From: Crotalaria pallida
Lineage: Eukaryota; Streptophyta; Magnoliopsida; Fabales; Fabaceae
Assembly: GCA_037953625.1 (NCBI GenBank)
Contig: CM075656.1
Location: 76,093,001-76,157,000 of the forward strand
Direction of reading: 5' to 3'
DNA length: 64,000 nucleotides
Part shown: piece after piece, positions 21,185-32,862 of the stretch
How positions within the stretch are numbered: the stretch's first letter is position 1
Layout of the letters: each line of letters begins with the position of its first letter
Position numbers and translations under genes: made by a program
The notes under the pieces: generated by a model
Told to the model about the DNA's origin: nothing
Database searches by the model: none
What the model saw: only the letters and a program-made list of their open reading frames with translations

Positions 21185-21759
21185 AAAAAAAAAAAAGCAG
21201 AGAAAAAAAAAGCAAAGAATAATTTTTCCATAAGTAATAATACAAGTACTGGAGAGCCACATCACATGCACGTGCTACATGTGCAAGTAGGAACACTATG
21301 ATCCCGTTTTAGCATCTATTTGCTGTCCGTAATATGATTTTTCTTTTTCTTTTAATTTTTTAAAATGATCAAAAGCTGGTTCTGTTTTTCCATTGCCACA
21401 AAGGAATTTTGAAACAAGTATCCAAAGTATTCAACATCCTCTCCGTAATTCAGCCACTAATGAACAAGGAGATTTAATTAGGTGTAACAACGATGAGACA
21501 AGTTCCATATTTGTAAGGATAATCATTCATGAACATTGAAATACAGATACTCTTTCCTTTTCTTATTATCGGTCATTTTTTAAGATTTTTTTTTTCTTTT
21601 TATCCATTGTATTGGAAATTTGAGTAATGATTAAGATGTGTTTTGTTTGAAGTATGATAGATAAATAGGAACGGAGGGAGTATTATTTAATGCATTTTTA
21701 TATTTTATTTTATCTATTTTTGAAATACAAATATATAAAGAAAATATAAGAGTAAGAGA
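21185..21759. other. intergenic DNA with a decayed MITE end
   Basis: A-rich runs lie at 21183-21215. A block ending GATAAATAGGAACGGAGGGAGTA at about 21684 is the right end of a CTCCCTCC-type MITE whose left end (about 21560) is poorly preserved. No gene is seen. Confidence 0.45.
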
Positions 21760-21768
21760 TAAAAATCA

Positions 21769-22262
21769 GACTTATTTATATGTTTAGTCCCTAAAGTTCA
21801 GCGTGTTTTGATTTTAGTCCCTAGAAGTTATTTTGATTGAAACTAGTCCTTAAATTTTCAAACATTTTGGTTTTGGTCCCCTACTAATCTGTTATTTGTT
21901 TATGTAACTAGAGGAACATCACATTAGTAGTTCATGTGATATGAAGTGATGTCAAATAGGTGATATAACGTGGATGATACAGATACACAGAAGCAAAATG
22001 GTTTGATACACAAAATGGTCCCATACGCAAAAAATTTGAGTTCACAAACTTGAATCATCGATGTCATATCACCTATTTAGCGCTACATCACATCCCGTGG
22101 CAGCTGGTGTGGATTTTCTTTAATCATGTCATCAAATAAATGATTTTTTGTAACGGGGGACCAAAACCAAAATGTTTAAAAAATTAAAGACTTAGTCCCA
22201 ATCAAAATAACTTCTAAGGACTAAAAACAAAACACGTTAAATTTTTATGGAGAAAACCAGCC
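21769..22262. mobile_element. non-autonomous Mutator-like element with long TIRs
   Basis: About 110 bp at each end are inverted copies (left: TTTAGTCCCTAAAGTTCAGC..., GTTTTGATTTTAGTCCCTAG; right: the complements near 22150-22245). Flanks are TAAAAATCA (21760-21768) and TAAAAATAA (22263-22271), an 8-of-9 match consistent with a 9-bp Mutator-type target duplication. No coding sequence is present. Confidence 0.8.
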
Positions 22263-22382
22263 TAAAAATAAATGTATTGGAGAATTTGGCTTCTCTAAAC
22301 TATAAGACACTTTCAAAGGGTGCATATTTATGAATATTGACAGAAGAATCAAATACATCGATTATAATAATATGTTTGCATA

Positions 22383-22465
22383 TATTTCCTTCGTTCTAAA
22401 ATATACTACTAATATTTTATACCACATATTTCCTTCGTTCTAAAATATACTAATATTTTATACCA
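22383..22465 (+). repeat. ~45-bp tandem duplication
   Basis: ATTTCCTTCGTTCTAAAATA and the following ...TAATATTTTATACCA occur twice in a row, with a 3-bp difference between copies. The TTCCTTCGTTC motif resembles a MITE end. Confidence 0.7.
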
Positions 22466-22484
22466 ATTGTACGTTAATAATATT

Positions 22485-22716
22485 ATCTCCGTCCTTATAT
22501 AATTTTTATTTTGTCTCTATTTATAAGATTTTATATCAACTTTTAATAACAATTAATTATTTCTTTTTACAAACACTCTTATTTATTTAACATTTCTTAT
22601 ATTCCCGATACTATTAATAGGAGGAATTTTGAAAATTATCAAATATTCACATTTCCAATTTTATTATCTATCTAAATTAATCATCTTTTTTGATAGATGT
22701 GAAATCTACCAAAACG

Positions 22717-22754
<38 letters not shown>

Positions 22755-22772
22755 TATAAAGGATGAAGGGAG
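22485..22772. mobile_element. Stowaway-like MITE with AT microsatellite
   Basis: The left end is CTCCGTCCTTATATAATTTT and the right end ATATATAAAGGATGAAGGGAG. An (AT)n run near 22727-22757 has expanded inside the right end. Confidence 0.7.
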
Positions 22773-22888
22773 TAATTAATTATTTGTTTATACAAATATT
22801 CATATTTATTAAAAAAATTTAGAATCTCAATAATATTTATGAAAATAGTTTTGAAATAAAATATCAAATATTCAAATTTTTAATATTA

Positions 22889-23159
22889 CTCCCTCCGTTC
22901 CTAATTATAAGACCCTTTTGACACTTTTATTTGGTTTCTATTTAGAAGACCCCATACCAATTTTCAATGATCATTAATTACTTTTATCCACAAACACCCA
23001 TATTTATTTAGCACATTTTAGATCTCAATAATATTAATATGGATAATTTTGAAAATACACATCAAAAATTCACATTTCCAATACAATTAACTAAATTAAT
23101 CAATTTTCTTAATGGACGTAAAATCTTCCAAATGAATCTTACAGTTAGGACGGAGGGAG
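22889..23159. mobile_element. Stowaway-like MITE
   Basis: Termini are CTCCCTCCGTTCCTAATTAT and the inverted complement ending CGGAGGGAG, flanked by TA/GT. The interior matches the family seen again at 39044-39340 and 17558-17824 (AATTAACTAAATTAAT and CAATAATATTAAT words). Confidence 0.8.
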
Positions 23160-25570
23160 TGCTAACTAAATTAGCTAATATCCTTATATTCGGGAACAAA
23201 AGGAAAATTAACAATAGCTAAGTCTCAAAGGTGTGATGATCATAACATTTCTCACCATGATAAATGTACATTTTCCTCTCTAAAATGCTCCACACCTTTA
23301 AGAAGAGCTAAATCTTATATACAATATGATATATGATATTCAAAAAATAGTAATAAAATCCTCAATGTCTCTGATCTGTCCAATAATAAGGATGGATGTG
23401 CTTCACTAGGAAGCTGCAATTTCACATGGCTTCCATCTGTATTAGTACGTGGATAGCAACCGGATGAGATCTAAGCAATAGAAAGGGGCAGTCATATTAT
23501 CAATAGTTCAATAGTTCCTTGCTCTAATAGTCCACACCATGTGTGCATGTGAATATTGATAGGGAGAAAAGGGAACAAATTAAATAAAGAATAAAATAAG
23601 CTTTTTATATGAGAAGTGGCATTTGGTGGGCTCAGACCATGATTGATCAAGTGCAGCACTATTCTCCCATTTCCTTCTGTTTGCAGATTCCTCTTTTAAT
23701 TTATTCTCCTTTGAGTCCTTTCTCATGAGCATGTCCTTATATTCATCTGTACCTTGCTTAGCTTCTTCGTCTAAAATGACTTGCAGGGTGTTAGGAAAAA
23801 AACAACTATTGCCACTCCAAAATGATAGTCCATAAAGATTAAAAAGTGATTGGCAACAACATAAATTATTTTTGGTTTAAAAAAATCACTAAATTGTTTA
23901 AGCTAGATTTTTAGACATTAATAAGATTATATGATAATATAATACAAATTATTTTCGAATGTGAACCAAACACATCCTTATTTTGTATATACAAAACAAA
24001 GAAATGGTCAAGCAATTGACAAGGATCATTAAATCACGGATGCATTTGAGGGTTTTTAGTTATATATATAATCAAATTGTATATTATCATGGTTGGCTAG
24101 CACATTTGCATATGCTTCTACTTTTAAAAATACCTCAATCATTTTTGTGACCCTTCCATTTCATTTTTAAATTTAATGGATGATAGAACTTGTCTTATTT
24201 TCAAGTTTCTTTCTCCATGTAACATGGAAAGATTCCCATATTAAAATCATAATGTATACTTAATTAACATTAAGTTTAGTGGATGATGAGGGGTGAAGGG
24301 TAATGGTTCTGATTGCTCCTTCTTTAATTAACAAAAATATATGAGGCATACACGGTTTCTTCTTCCCTTACTCATTGTTAAAAGTTATTCCTATTATCAC
24401 ATGGCTTTGGTTTTTGGATCTTGATGTTAAGATAATCACAAGTACATCAATGTTCTTTGGTGGATCCTACCTTAACCATAAGTTAATTGGCCCACTTATG
24501 CATCATTTCTGAATATTTGTCATACTTAGAAGTTACCCTTCAATCTGCTGGATCTAGAAAGTGGCTTAATAGGGGGAAAAAAGTTATTCAATGTGTTGGG
24601 AAAGATGCTTTAGAGTTTAGACCACGTTTATTGTCTAAAATTAGATTTCGTAAAGCTCAAACAAGGTTATAAAGTTGCCGAACAGTGTAGCAACATATTT
24701 TTTGTACTTTTTTTTTTTTTTGCAGATTTTCCTTTTATTCTCACATCTGGTTGAATCTCAATCATAGATTGTTATAGTTTAATTGGAAAAAGAAACTCAA
24801 AGATGTGTATATTTATAACCTAGCTAGAAAATAAACATTAAAACATAAGGGCCCTTGTATATCATCCATCTCATAAAAGATGAGTATGCTTGTATTAGAA
24901 ATTGATGCATTTGAAAAATTCACCAATATTAATGACATTAATTAAAAATGTAAATTTACCTATTATGCATTTCTTAACATGTGTCTTAAGACACACATTA
25001 AAAAAATTCCTTTCATTAATTAATATTTACTTGTATGTCAATTATGGTGCGTATAATTAAACTTGTGGGACCTTGAAATTGCATAAAGATCTGTGTAATT
25101 CTTCTATGCAATCCCTATTGCAAATAATGTTGTTACACTCTTCAAGAGCAAACTTACGAAGAATAGTAAAAACCAGAATTAACCAAGCACTAAGCACCAC
25201 ATTCTCTCCCATGTTTTATGTCGGAGTGACTTCATATAAGTCAAAGGTTTTCACCTGTCATTACTTGCACTCCACTAGCTTCTGTGACATACCAGTTCAT
25301 AAACCTGACAAGTTTCTTTATAATGACCTTACATAAATAATCAACTGTTTATTTATTCCTTATATCAAATAGTTATATATTGAATCACATCACATACATT
25401 ATATCACTTCTTATTTCATTAATTTCTCCACAAATCAGACATATAACAATATCAGTTATCAAACTCTCTATCTATCTATCTATCTATCAACGTTGTGTCC
25501 ATCATCACATTTTACTTCCTTCAATTTGAGTACATAGTGCAAATGATGGACAACTGAGACATTAATCAAG
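23160..25570. other. intergenic DNA and promoter region of the receptor kinase
   Basis: No gene is recognised. Small open frames at 24487 and 25073 show no domain. A (CTAT)n microsatellite lies at about 25466-25488, roughly 80 bp before the receptor kinase ATG, and is likely part of its 5' UTR or core promoter. Confidence 0.5.
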
Positions 25571-28500
25571 ATGCAAATGAAAACTCAGTTTTTCATGTTC
25601 TTCTTCTGTTGTTACATTTGCCGTTTCTCTTATGGTTTTTCTACTGCTGCTGCTGCAAATGATGAAGTATCAGCTTTGCTTTCTATAAAAGCAAGTCTGA
25701 TTGATCCTTTGAACACACTGCATAATTGGAAGGATGATTCAGCACATTGTAACTGGACTGGTGTTTTTTGCAACTCAGATGGATTTGTAGAGAAGCTTGA
25801 TCTCTCACACAAGAATCTCAGTGGCACAGTATCCATTGAGATTCAAAGGCTTAAAAGTCTCTCTTCTCTCAACTTGTGTTGCAATGGTTTCTCATCAATA
25901 TTTCCAAAATCCATAGCCAATCTCACCACACTGATGAGCCTTGATGTAAGCCAGAACTCCTTCATTGGTGAATTTCCATTAGGCCTTGGAAAGGCGTCGC
26001 GGCTTTCTGCCTTAAATGCATCCAGCAATGAGTTCTCAGGTCCTCTTCCATGGGACATTGGAAATGCATCTTCCTTGGAGATGCTGGATCTTAGAGGCAG
26101 CTTCTTTGAAGGGTCAATTCCAACATCATTCAGCAACTTGGATAAGTTGAAGTTCCTTGGTCTATCAGGGAATAACCTCACCGGCAAAATTCCAAGTGAG
26201 CTTGGACAACTTTCATCATTGGAGAATATGATCATTGGATACAATGGATTTGAAGGTGGAATTCCTATGGAGTTTGGAAATCTCACCAATCTTAAGTGTC
26301 TTGATTTAGCAGTAGCCAATCTTGGTGGTGAGATTCCATCTACACTGGGGAAGCTCAAGCTGTTGAACACAGTTTTCTTATACAACAACAACTTTGAAGG
26401 CAGAATTCCACCTGAAATCAGCAACATGACTTCTTTGCAGTTACTGGATCTCTCTGATAACATGTTGTCAGGGAAAATTCCAGATGAAATAAGTCAGTTG
26501 AAGACTTTGGAGCTGCTTAACTTCATGCACAACAAGCTATCTGGTTTTGTTCCTTCAGGCCTTGGTGATTTGCCTCATTTGCAAGTGCTTGAGCTATGGA
26601 ACAATTCATTGTCAGGGCCATTGCCTAGTAACCTTGGCAAGAATTCACCATTGCAATGGTTGGATGTATCATCCAATTCACTCTCTGGTCATATTCCAGA
26701 AACTCTTTGCATCAAAGGCAATCTTACCAAGCTCATACTTTTCAACAATGCCTTCTCTGGTCCGATTCCTTCGAGCCTATCGACGTGTCTTTCGCTTGTT
26801 CGAGTTCGAATTCAGAACAACTTAATTTCTGGCACAGTTCCTGTTGGTCTTGGAAAGCTCGGGAAGCTTCAAAGGTTAGAATTGGCTAACAATAGTCTCA
26901 CTGGTGGAATTCCAGATGATCTTGCTTCTTCCACATCACTTTCTTTCATTGATTTCTCAAGAAACAAACTCCATTCCTCTCTTCCTTCCACTATTCTTTC
27001 CATTCCAAATCTTCAAGCTTTCATTGTCTCCAACAACAACTTGGAAGGTGATATTCCGGATCAATTCCAGGACTGTCCCTCACTTGCTGTTCTTGATCTC
27101 TCATCAAATCATTTCGCTGGAAGCATTCCAGCCAGCATAGCTTCATGTCAGAAATTGGTTAACTTGAACCTTCAAAACAACCAATTGAGTGGTGAAATCC
27201 CAAAAGCAATAGCTACTATGCCTACATTGGCCATTCTTGATGTTTCCAACAATTCTCTCACTGGCATAATACCTGAAAGCTTTGGTGTTTCACCAGCTCT
27301 TGAAGCATTCAATGTCTCATACAATAAGCTTGAAGGTCCTGTCCCATCAAATGGCATGCTTAGAACTATAAATCCAAATGACCTTGTTGGCAATGCTGGT
27401 TTATGTGATGGTATCTTCCCTCCATGCGGCCAAAACTATGCATACTCATCAAGGCATGGAAACTCACATGCAAAGCGCATTATCACAGGTTGGATCATTG
27501 GAATATCATCAATCCTAGCTTTCGGTATTGGAATTGTGGTGGCAAGATCTCTATACATAAGGTGGTACACTGATGGATTCTGCTTCCAAGAGAGATTTTA
27601 TAAGGGTAGCAAAGGGTGGCCTTGGAGATTGATAGCATTTCAAAGGCTTGAATTTACAAGCACCGACATTCTATCTTGCATCAAAGAAACAAATGTGATT
27701 GGCATGGGAGCGACCGGTGTTGTTTACAAGGCTGAGATACCACAATCAAGAACAGTTGTGGCAGTGAAAAAATTGTGGAGATCAGGATCTGATATTGAAG
27801 TAGGAACAAGCAGTGATGAGGTTATTGGAGAGGTGGATGTTTTAGGGCGGCTAAGGCACAGGAACATCGTTAGACTATTAGGAGCTCTTCACAATGACAC
27901 TGATGTGATGATAGTTTACGAATATATGCACAATGGCAACCTTGGAGATGCCTTGCATAGCAATCAGACAACGCGATTGCTTGTAGATTGGGTTTCGAGG
28001 TATAACATTGCTCTAGGAGTTGCCCAAGGGCTCGCTTATCTTCATCATGACTGTAATCCGCAGGTTATACATCGAGACATCAAGTCGAATAATATATTGC
28101 TTGATGCAAATCTTGAGGCAAGGATAGCAGATTTTGGTTTAGCCAAGATGATGATCAGGAAGAATGAAACTGTCTCCATGGTTGCTGGATCCTATGGTTA
28201 CATTGCCCCTGGTGAGTAATTAGTTCATACATTTTACTATATCTTGCTAATACCTGTTAAGTGTTAAAGTTACGTATCCGTCAAATATATGAACAAAAAA
28301 CCTACGAGATAGCTTTTGAATGGAGTTAGGTCCATTTATTCTAATATGGTATCAGATCCTATCATGATGTTAAAGTAGTTAACATCTCAAACAAAACAAC
28401 ATAACTTTGAATTAGCATATTATAGCATAGTATAAGGCTGCATATAATTCATATTTGTTAATAGATGTTTTCTCTTTCTTATAGTTACAAGATTTATATT

Positions 28501-28948
28501 CATAACCATTCTTTCAATGATTTATTATTTGGCAGAATATGGATATTCCATGAAGGTGGATGAAAAGATTGATGTTTACAGCTATGGAGTAGTTTTATTG
28601 GAGCTTCTGACAGGAAAGAGGCCCTTAGATGCAGAGTTTGGAGAGTCAGTAGACATAGTAGAGTGGATTAGAAGGAAGATTAGAGACAACAAATCTCTAG
28701 AAGAAGCATTAGACCCAAGTGTAGGAAACAACAGGCATGTTGTAGAAGAGATGCTTTTAGTACTAAGAGTAGCACTTCTTTGCACTGCCAAGCTCCCAAA
28801 GGACAGACCAAACATGAGGGATGTTATAATGATGCTTGGAGAGGCAAAGCCTAGGAGAAAGAGCAATGGCAACAATGAAACTAATAACAACAACAACAAC
28901 AAAGAGATGCCAGTTTTTGGTGCATCACCTGTTAATGGCCTTGTCTAG
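25571..28948 (+). CDS. MIK1: LRR receptor-like kinase, PXL2/MIK1 type
   Basis: Two exons (25571-28211 and 28536-28948) join in phase to restore GYIAPEYGY, giving 1017 residues, close to Arabidopsis MIK1/PXL2. A signal peptide (1 to about 24) precedes an LRR N-cap (NDEVSALLSIKASLIDPLN, CNWTGVFC). About twenty 24-residue LRRs follow (to about 620), then a transmembrane segment at 640-662 (ITGWIIGISSILAFGIGIVV). The kinase shows GMGATGVVYKAE, Lys733 (VAVKKLW), Asp836 in HRDIKSNN and Asp854 in DFGLA, so it is a complete RD kinase. In Arabidopsis the PXL/MIK group perceives small peptides and affects vascular and reproductive signalling; the ligand here is unknown. The C-tail has an Asn run. A second ATG at 25577 is equally possible. 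Confidence 0.95.
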
Positions 28949-29565
28949 GAACCAAAAACATGACTCTCAGTGTTGTGTCATGAGAAGGTTTTTGTTCAGT
29001 ACTGAAGTCAATTTAGAGCTGTAATTTTGTATTTACAGTTGTAATATGCATCTTTGTCTTTAAAATGGGTATATGAAAATGTATTAATTTTTTTTTGCAA
29101 ATAAAATTCTCTTTTTTGTATCCTATGCATCAAGTTTCACCCCAAACCAAGATAAAGCAATTGTACCTAATCACTCCTTTGAATAACAATGAGTTTTCTT
29201 ATGCACTAGTGAAGTACTTAATAGTAAGTTGGTGCTTATTTTCCTTCTGTTCTCTCTTTTTCTTTTCGTTCTTTATTACATGTGAAGGACTTATATTCAC
29301 AACTACTTTGAACTAGTCGAGAGTGATACATTATCACTGAGCTATAAGAGCCTCCATTTTCCATATATTCATATTCTCAACTCCACCAAAGAAAATGAAA
29401 ACTCTATCTTTATTTTAACAAAGAAGCAGAGTAATTATCTGCATATTTGAATTACAGGTTAAAAACTAAAAAAGAAAAGAAAAAAGAATGTTGTAATCTT
29501 ATATATCTGCATGAAAGCAGGTGCCACACCAGCATTCAAATGCGACAGATTGTCACTATTCCGGG
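28949..29565. other. 3' UTR and intergenic DNA
   Basis: This is AT-rich sequence with no recognised gene. The first part is the likely 3' UTR of the receptor kinase. An inserted copia element begins at 29571. Confidence 0.5.
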
Positions 29566-29570
29566 GCAAA

Positions 29571-30012
29571 TGTTAAACCAGGTTCAGCAACTTAGCAGCA
29601 CCAGTGCAGCAAGCTCAGTAGCACCAGAGCGCACCAGTGCACCAAGTTCAGTAGCACCAGTGCAGCATCAAGCGTGCAACACCAAGTCTCAGCCTAGAAG
29701 CTTACAGCTGGCAACAGCTGGCAATTAGTTATTTAACTAACTGTAGTTAGTTAGTAATTGTAATTAGGAAGTAGCTCTAACTATAGTAGGAAGTTAGTTG
29801 GAAGTTAGTTAGGTGTTGAACTAACTTTAAATACCAATTGTATCATTCTAATTCATTTGAGCAATATAATTCAGAAATTTCTCTTATTCTTCTCTCTACT
29901 TTTCTCTGTATTTTTCTTCTAGATTCTTCTTCTCTTTAGCTTGAGTAATCAACTTCTCTTCTTAGATTCAACTATTGTTGGATCAATTCATCGAGTATCT
30001 CCAAATCTTAGA
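29571..30012 (+). repeat. 5' LTR of the deleted copia element
   Basis: It starts TGTTAAACCAGG and ends ...CAAATCTTAGA, a non-canonical end (not CA). An internal short-period repeat of CAGTAGCACCAG/AGTGCA words lies at 29585-29670. A TATA-like CTTTAAATACC lies at about 29825. Confidence 0.9.
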
Positions 30013-30024
30013 TGGTATCAGAGC
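30013..30024 (+). promoter_or_regulatory. primer binding site, initiator Met-tRNA type
   Basis: TGGTATCAGAGC follows the LTR directly and matches the usual complement of the plant initiator methionine tRNA 3' end. Confidence 0.9.
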
Positions 30025-30057
30025 TCTTTATTGAGCTCTGCTGCGCAAATCAGAAAA

Positions 30058-31336
30058 ATGTCTACCATCAGAGTTCTACTTGCTCTAGCTTCCATGAACA
30101 ACTGGTTTCTGCAACAACTTGATGTTAACAATGCTTTTCTGCATGGTGATTTAGAGGAGGAAGTTTATATGGTGCTGCCTCCTGGTCTGCAATGTAAAGG
30201 TTCTAATCAAGTTTGTAAGTTGCAGAGATCATTGTATGGTCTCAAGCAAGCAAGTCGACAATGGTTTGCTAGGTTATCTTCCTTCCTAATTGAAGCAGGA
30301 TATGTTCAATCCCTACATGATCATTCTCTGTTCATCAAATCCACTGCTTCCAGTTTCACTGCACTATTGGTTTATGTGGATGACATTATTTTGACCGGTA
30401 CTAATCTTCAAGCTATCACAGATATCAAACAATCTCTAGACAGTAGTTTCAAAATAAAGGATCTTGGTGAATTGAAATTTTTCTTGGGCTTTGAAATTGC
30501 TAGGTCCAGCAGAGGTATTGCTATGAATCAGAGGAAGTACACCCTTGAACTGATTTCTGATGTAGGTTTACTTGGTTCTAAACCTGTTAGTACACCTATT
30601 GATTGTAATACTACTCTCAGTGTTGATTCTGGTCTTGTGCTTGATGATCCTTCTCCTTATAGGCGTCTCATTGGCCGATTGCTATATCTCACTAACACTA
30701 GGCCAGATATCACCTATGCAGTTCAGCATTTAGCTCAGTTCATGCACAAACCCACTGATTTACACTATAATGCTGCTCTTCGAATTCTCAGGTTTCTCAA
30801 GGGTTGTCCTTCCCTCGGCTTATATTTTCCTGTTGATTCCAAGGCACACATTAAGGGTTATTGTGACAGTGATTGGGCTACCTGCCCTGATACTCGAAAA
30901 TCTGTTAGTGGCTACTGCATGTATCTTGGTAATTCACTAGTTTCATGGAAATCCAAGAAGCAGAAAATTGTTTCGCGTAGCTCCTGTGAAGCAGAATATC
31001 GGGCCATGGCTTATGCTACACATGAAATCCAATGGCTTACCTACTTGCTTCAAGATTTTCAAGTATCCTTTCAATCTCCTGCTGCTTTGTACTGTGATAA
31101 TCAGGCAGCCTTGTACATTGCTGCTAATCCTGTTTATCATGAGCGCACCAAGCACATAGAGATTGATTGCCATATTGTGCGTGAGAAATCTACTTCAGGG
31201 TTAATCAAATTACTTCCTATCCCTACCACCTTGCAACTGGCTGACATCTTTACCAAGGCTTTGAGTCCAAAGCTTTTCATTGGTTATTGTTTCAAGCTAG
31301 GCTTGCTTGATATCTGCGCACCAGCTTGCGGGGGGG
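30058..31336 (+). pseudogene. copia RT (N-terminally deleted) and RNase H
   Basis: The frame is open from before 30058 into the 3' LTR (stop at 31503). The first recognisable motif is MSTIRVLLALA, which normally sits about 100 residues into the RT domain. LQQLDVNNAFLHGDL, LYGLKQASRQWF and YVDDIILTGT (30376-30405) follow, then RNase H with YCDSDWATCPDT, SSCEAEYRAM and KHIEIDCHIV. The catalytic YVDD is present, but the missing fingers segment should make the enzyme inactive. Confidence 0.9.
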
Positions 31337-31769
31337 TGTTAAACCAGGTTCAGCAACTTAGCAGCACCAGTGCAGCAAGCTCAGTAGCACCAGAGCGCAC
31401 CAGTGCACCAAGTTCAGTAGCACCATTGCAGCATCAAGCGTGCAACACCAAGTCTCAGCCTAGAAGCTTACTGGCAATTAGTTATTTAACTAACTGTAGT
31501 TAGTTAGTTAGTAATTGTAATTAGGAAGTAGCTCTAACTATGGTAGGAAGTTAGTTGGAAGTTAGTTAGGTGTTGAACTAACTATAAACACCAATTGTAT
31601 CATTCTAATTCATTTGAGCAATATAATTCAGAAATTTCTCTTATTCTTCTCTCTACTTTTCTCTGTATTTTTCTTCTAGATTCTTCTTCTCTTTAGCTTG
31701 AGTAATCAACTTCTCTTCTTAGATTCAACTATTGTTGGATCAATTCATCGAGTATCTCCAAATCTTAGA
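31337..31769 (+). repeat. 3' LTR of the deleted copia element
   Basis: It is preceded by the G-rich polypurine tract GCGGGGGGG (31328-31336). It is nearly identical to the 5' LTR; the main difference is absence of a 13-bp AGCTGGCAAC-type tandem copy. Confidence 0.9.
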
Positions 31770-31774
31770 GCAAA

Positions 31775-32862
31775 CATTCTTCCAAGAAAGCCACGAGATT
31801 GCTTGGGCTTGAAGACTCTGATGTTCTTTGCCAGAAGATTGATGTAAAACAAATAAATGTTTTAACTTTGCTTAAGAAAAAGACACAGCTCGTGAGTCCA
31901 TCCATAACATTCTTTAGCAATAATGTCTACTCGTATATACAATGCCATTCGAGCTCTTAATAAATTTTTTTTTAAAAAAAAAAGGCAAAGCCATTGTACT
32001 TCTAAAAGTAGAATAAACTATACAACATATTATGGGACAGACAATGTAGGACTTCCAACACGGGCTCTAACTTTAATACCATGTTAAGATCCTGTTAGCT
32101 ACACAACACTTGGATGATAAGTGTCACTAGACAGTTATTTAGCCACGAGTGGGATGGCAAAAGCCTCAATATGTTAAAGTTTCATCTCAAAATCGATTAG
32201 CAATGAAAAGAGTAACCCAAATACCCAATAAATATATAAACCATATCAAATATTATGAGACAGACAATGTAGAACTTCCAACAAGATGAGCATCATCAAT
32301 TGGTTCCTAAAAGATTTATTCATATCACCTTATGAGTCTCTCAATGTTTTAAATATTTGAAACTTGATTTTACACTAAATGATAACAATTTAAAACTTTT
32401 AAGGACTTATTTAGTGACAATTTTCAAGGACCTAACTAACAGCTGACACTCATATTTGAAGGACTGAATTAATAGTTTACTCCATCAAAGTACTATTTCA
32501 AGTGACAATTTTGAATTATATTAGAAGGGAGAAAGAAAATGCAAACAAAGTTTTGTAAGAAAGTTAGCTAGCATCTCATATTTACATCAATGAGAAACAG
32601 CAAAGATATATGGCACCTGTGCACTCCAGAGTGAAGACCATTTACAAAAGTGCAATTAAAACAAACAGCATCTGAGATAAACAAAAAGAAAGAAAGAAAA
32701 AGGCCGAGGTTTGATCATTTAAGTCTCTAAATCCATTTACTAGAAGTGTTACTTTACTTGTCTTGACTCCTTTGGTATTTCACCCTTTTTTATTCCTTCT
32801 ATTGGTGTAAAACATTTTATGCCATAAAGTTTTATGTATCCAAAACCATGCAAAACACTTGT
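31775..32862. other. intergenic DNA downstream of the Aux/IAA gene
   Basis: ATTATGGGACAGACAATGTA.. at about 32029 and ATTATGAGACAGACAATGTA.. at about 32252 form a 34-bp direct repeat with the following ACTTCCAACA. This is a dispersed legume repeat type. No gene is seen. The right part is the probable 3' UTR of the minus-strand Aux/IAA gene. Confidence 0.5.

Larger units (their letters stand above)
29571..31769 (+). mobile_element. copia element with large internal deletion, both LTRs and TSD present
   Basis: LTRs are 29571-30012 and 31337-31769, flanked by the perfect 5-bp duplication GCAAA (29566-29570 and 31770-31774). The internal region is only 1.3 kb: a primer binding site, then directly the RT domain from mid-domain, RNase H and a G-run polypurine tract. 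Gag, protease, integrase and the N-terminal third of RT are absent. By eye the LTRs differ by about four substitutions plus a 13-bp and a 4-bp indel, so the insertion is recent. It lies about 620 bp downstream of the receptor kinase, in the same orientation. Confidence 0.93.

Noticed and set aside
30013..30024. tRNA gene at TGGTATCAGAGC sites (also near 53455 on the minus strand)
   Set aside because: These are short primer binding sites directly inside LTRs. No cloverleaf can be drawn from the flanks.
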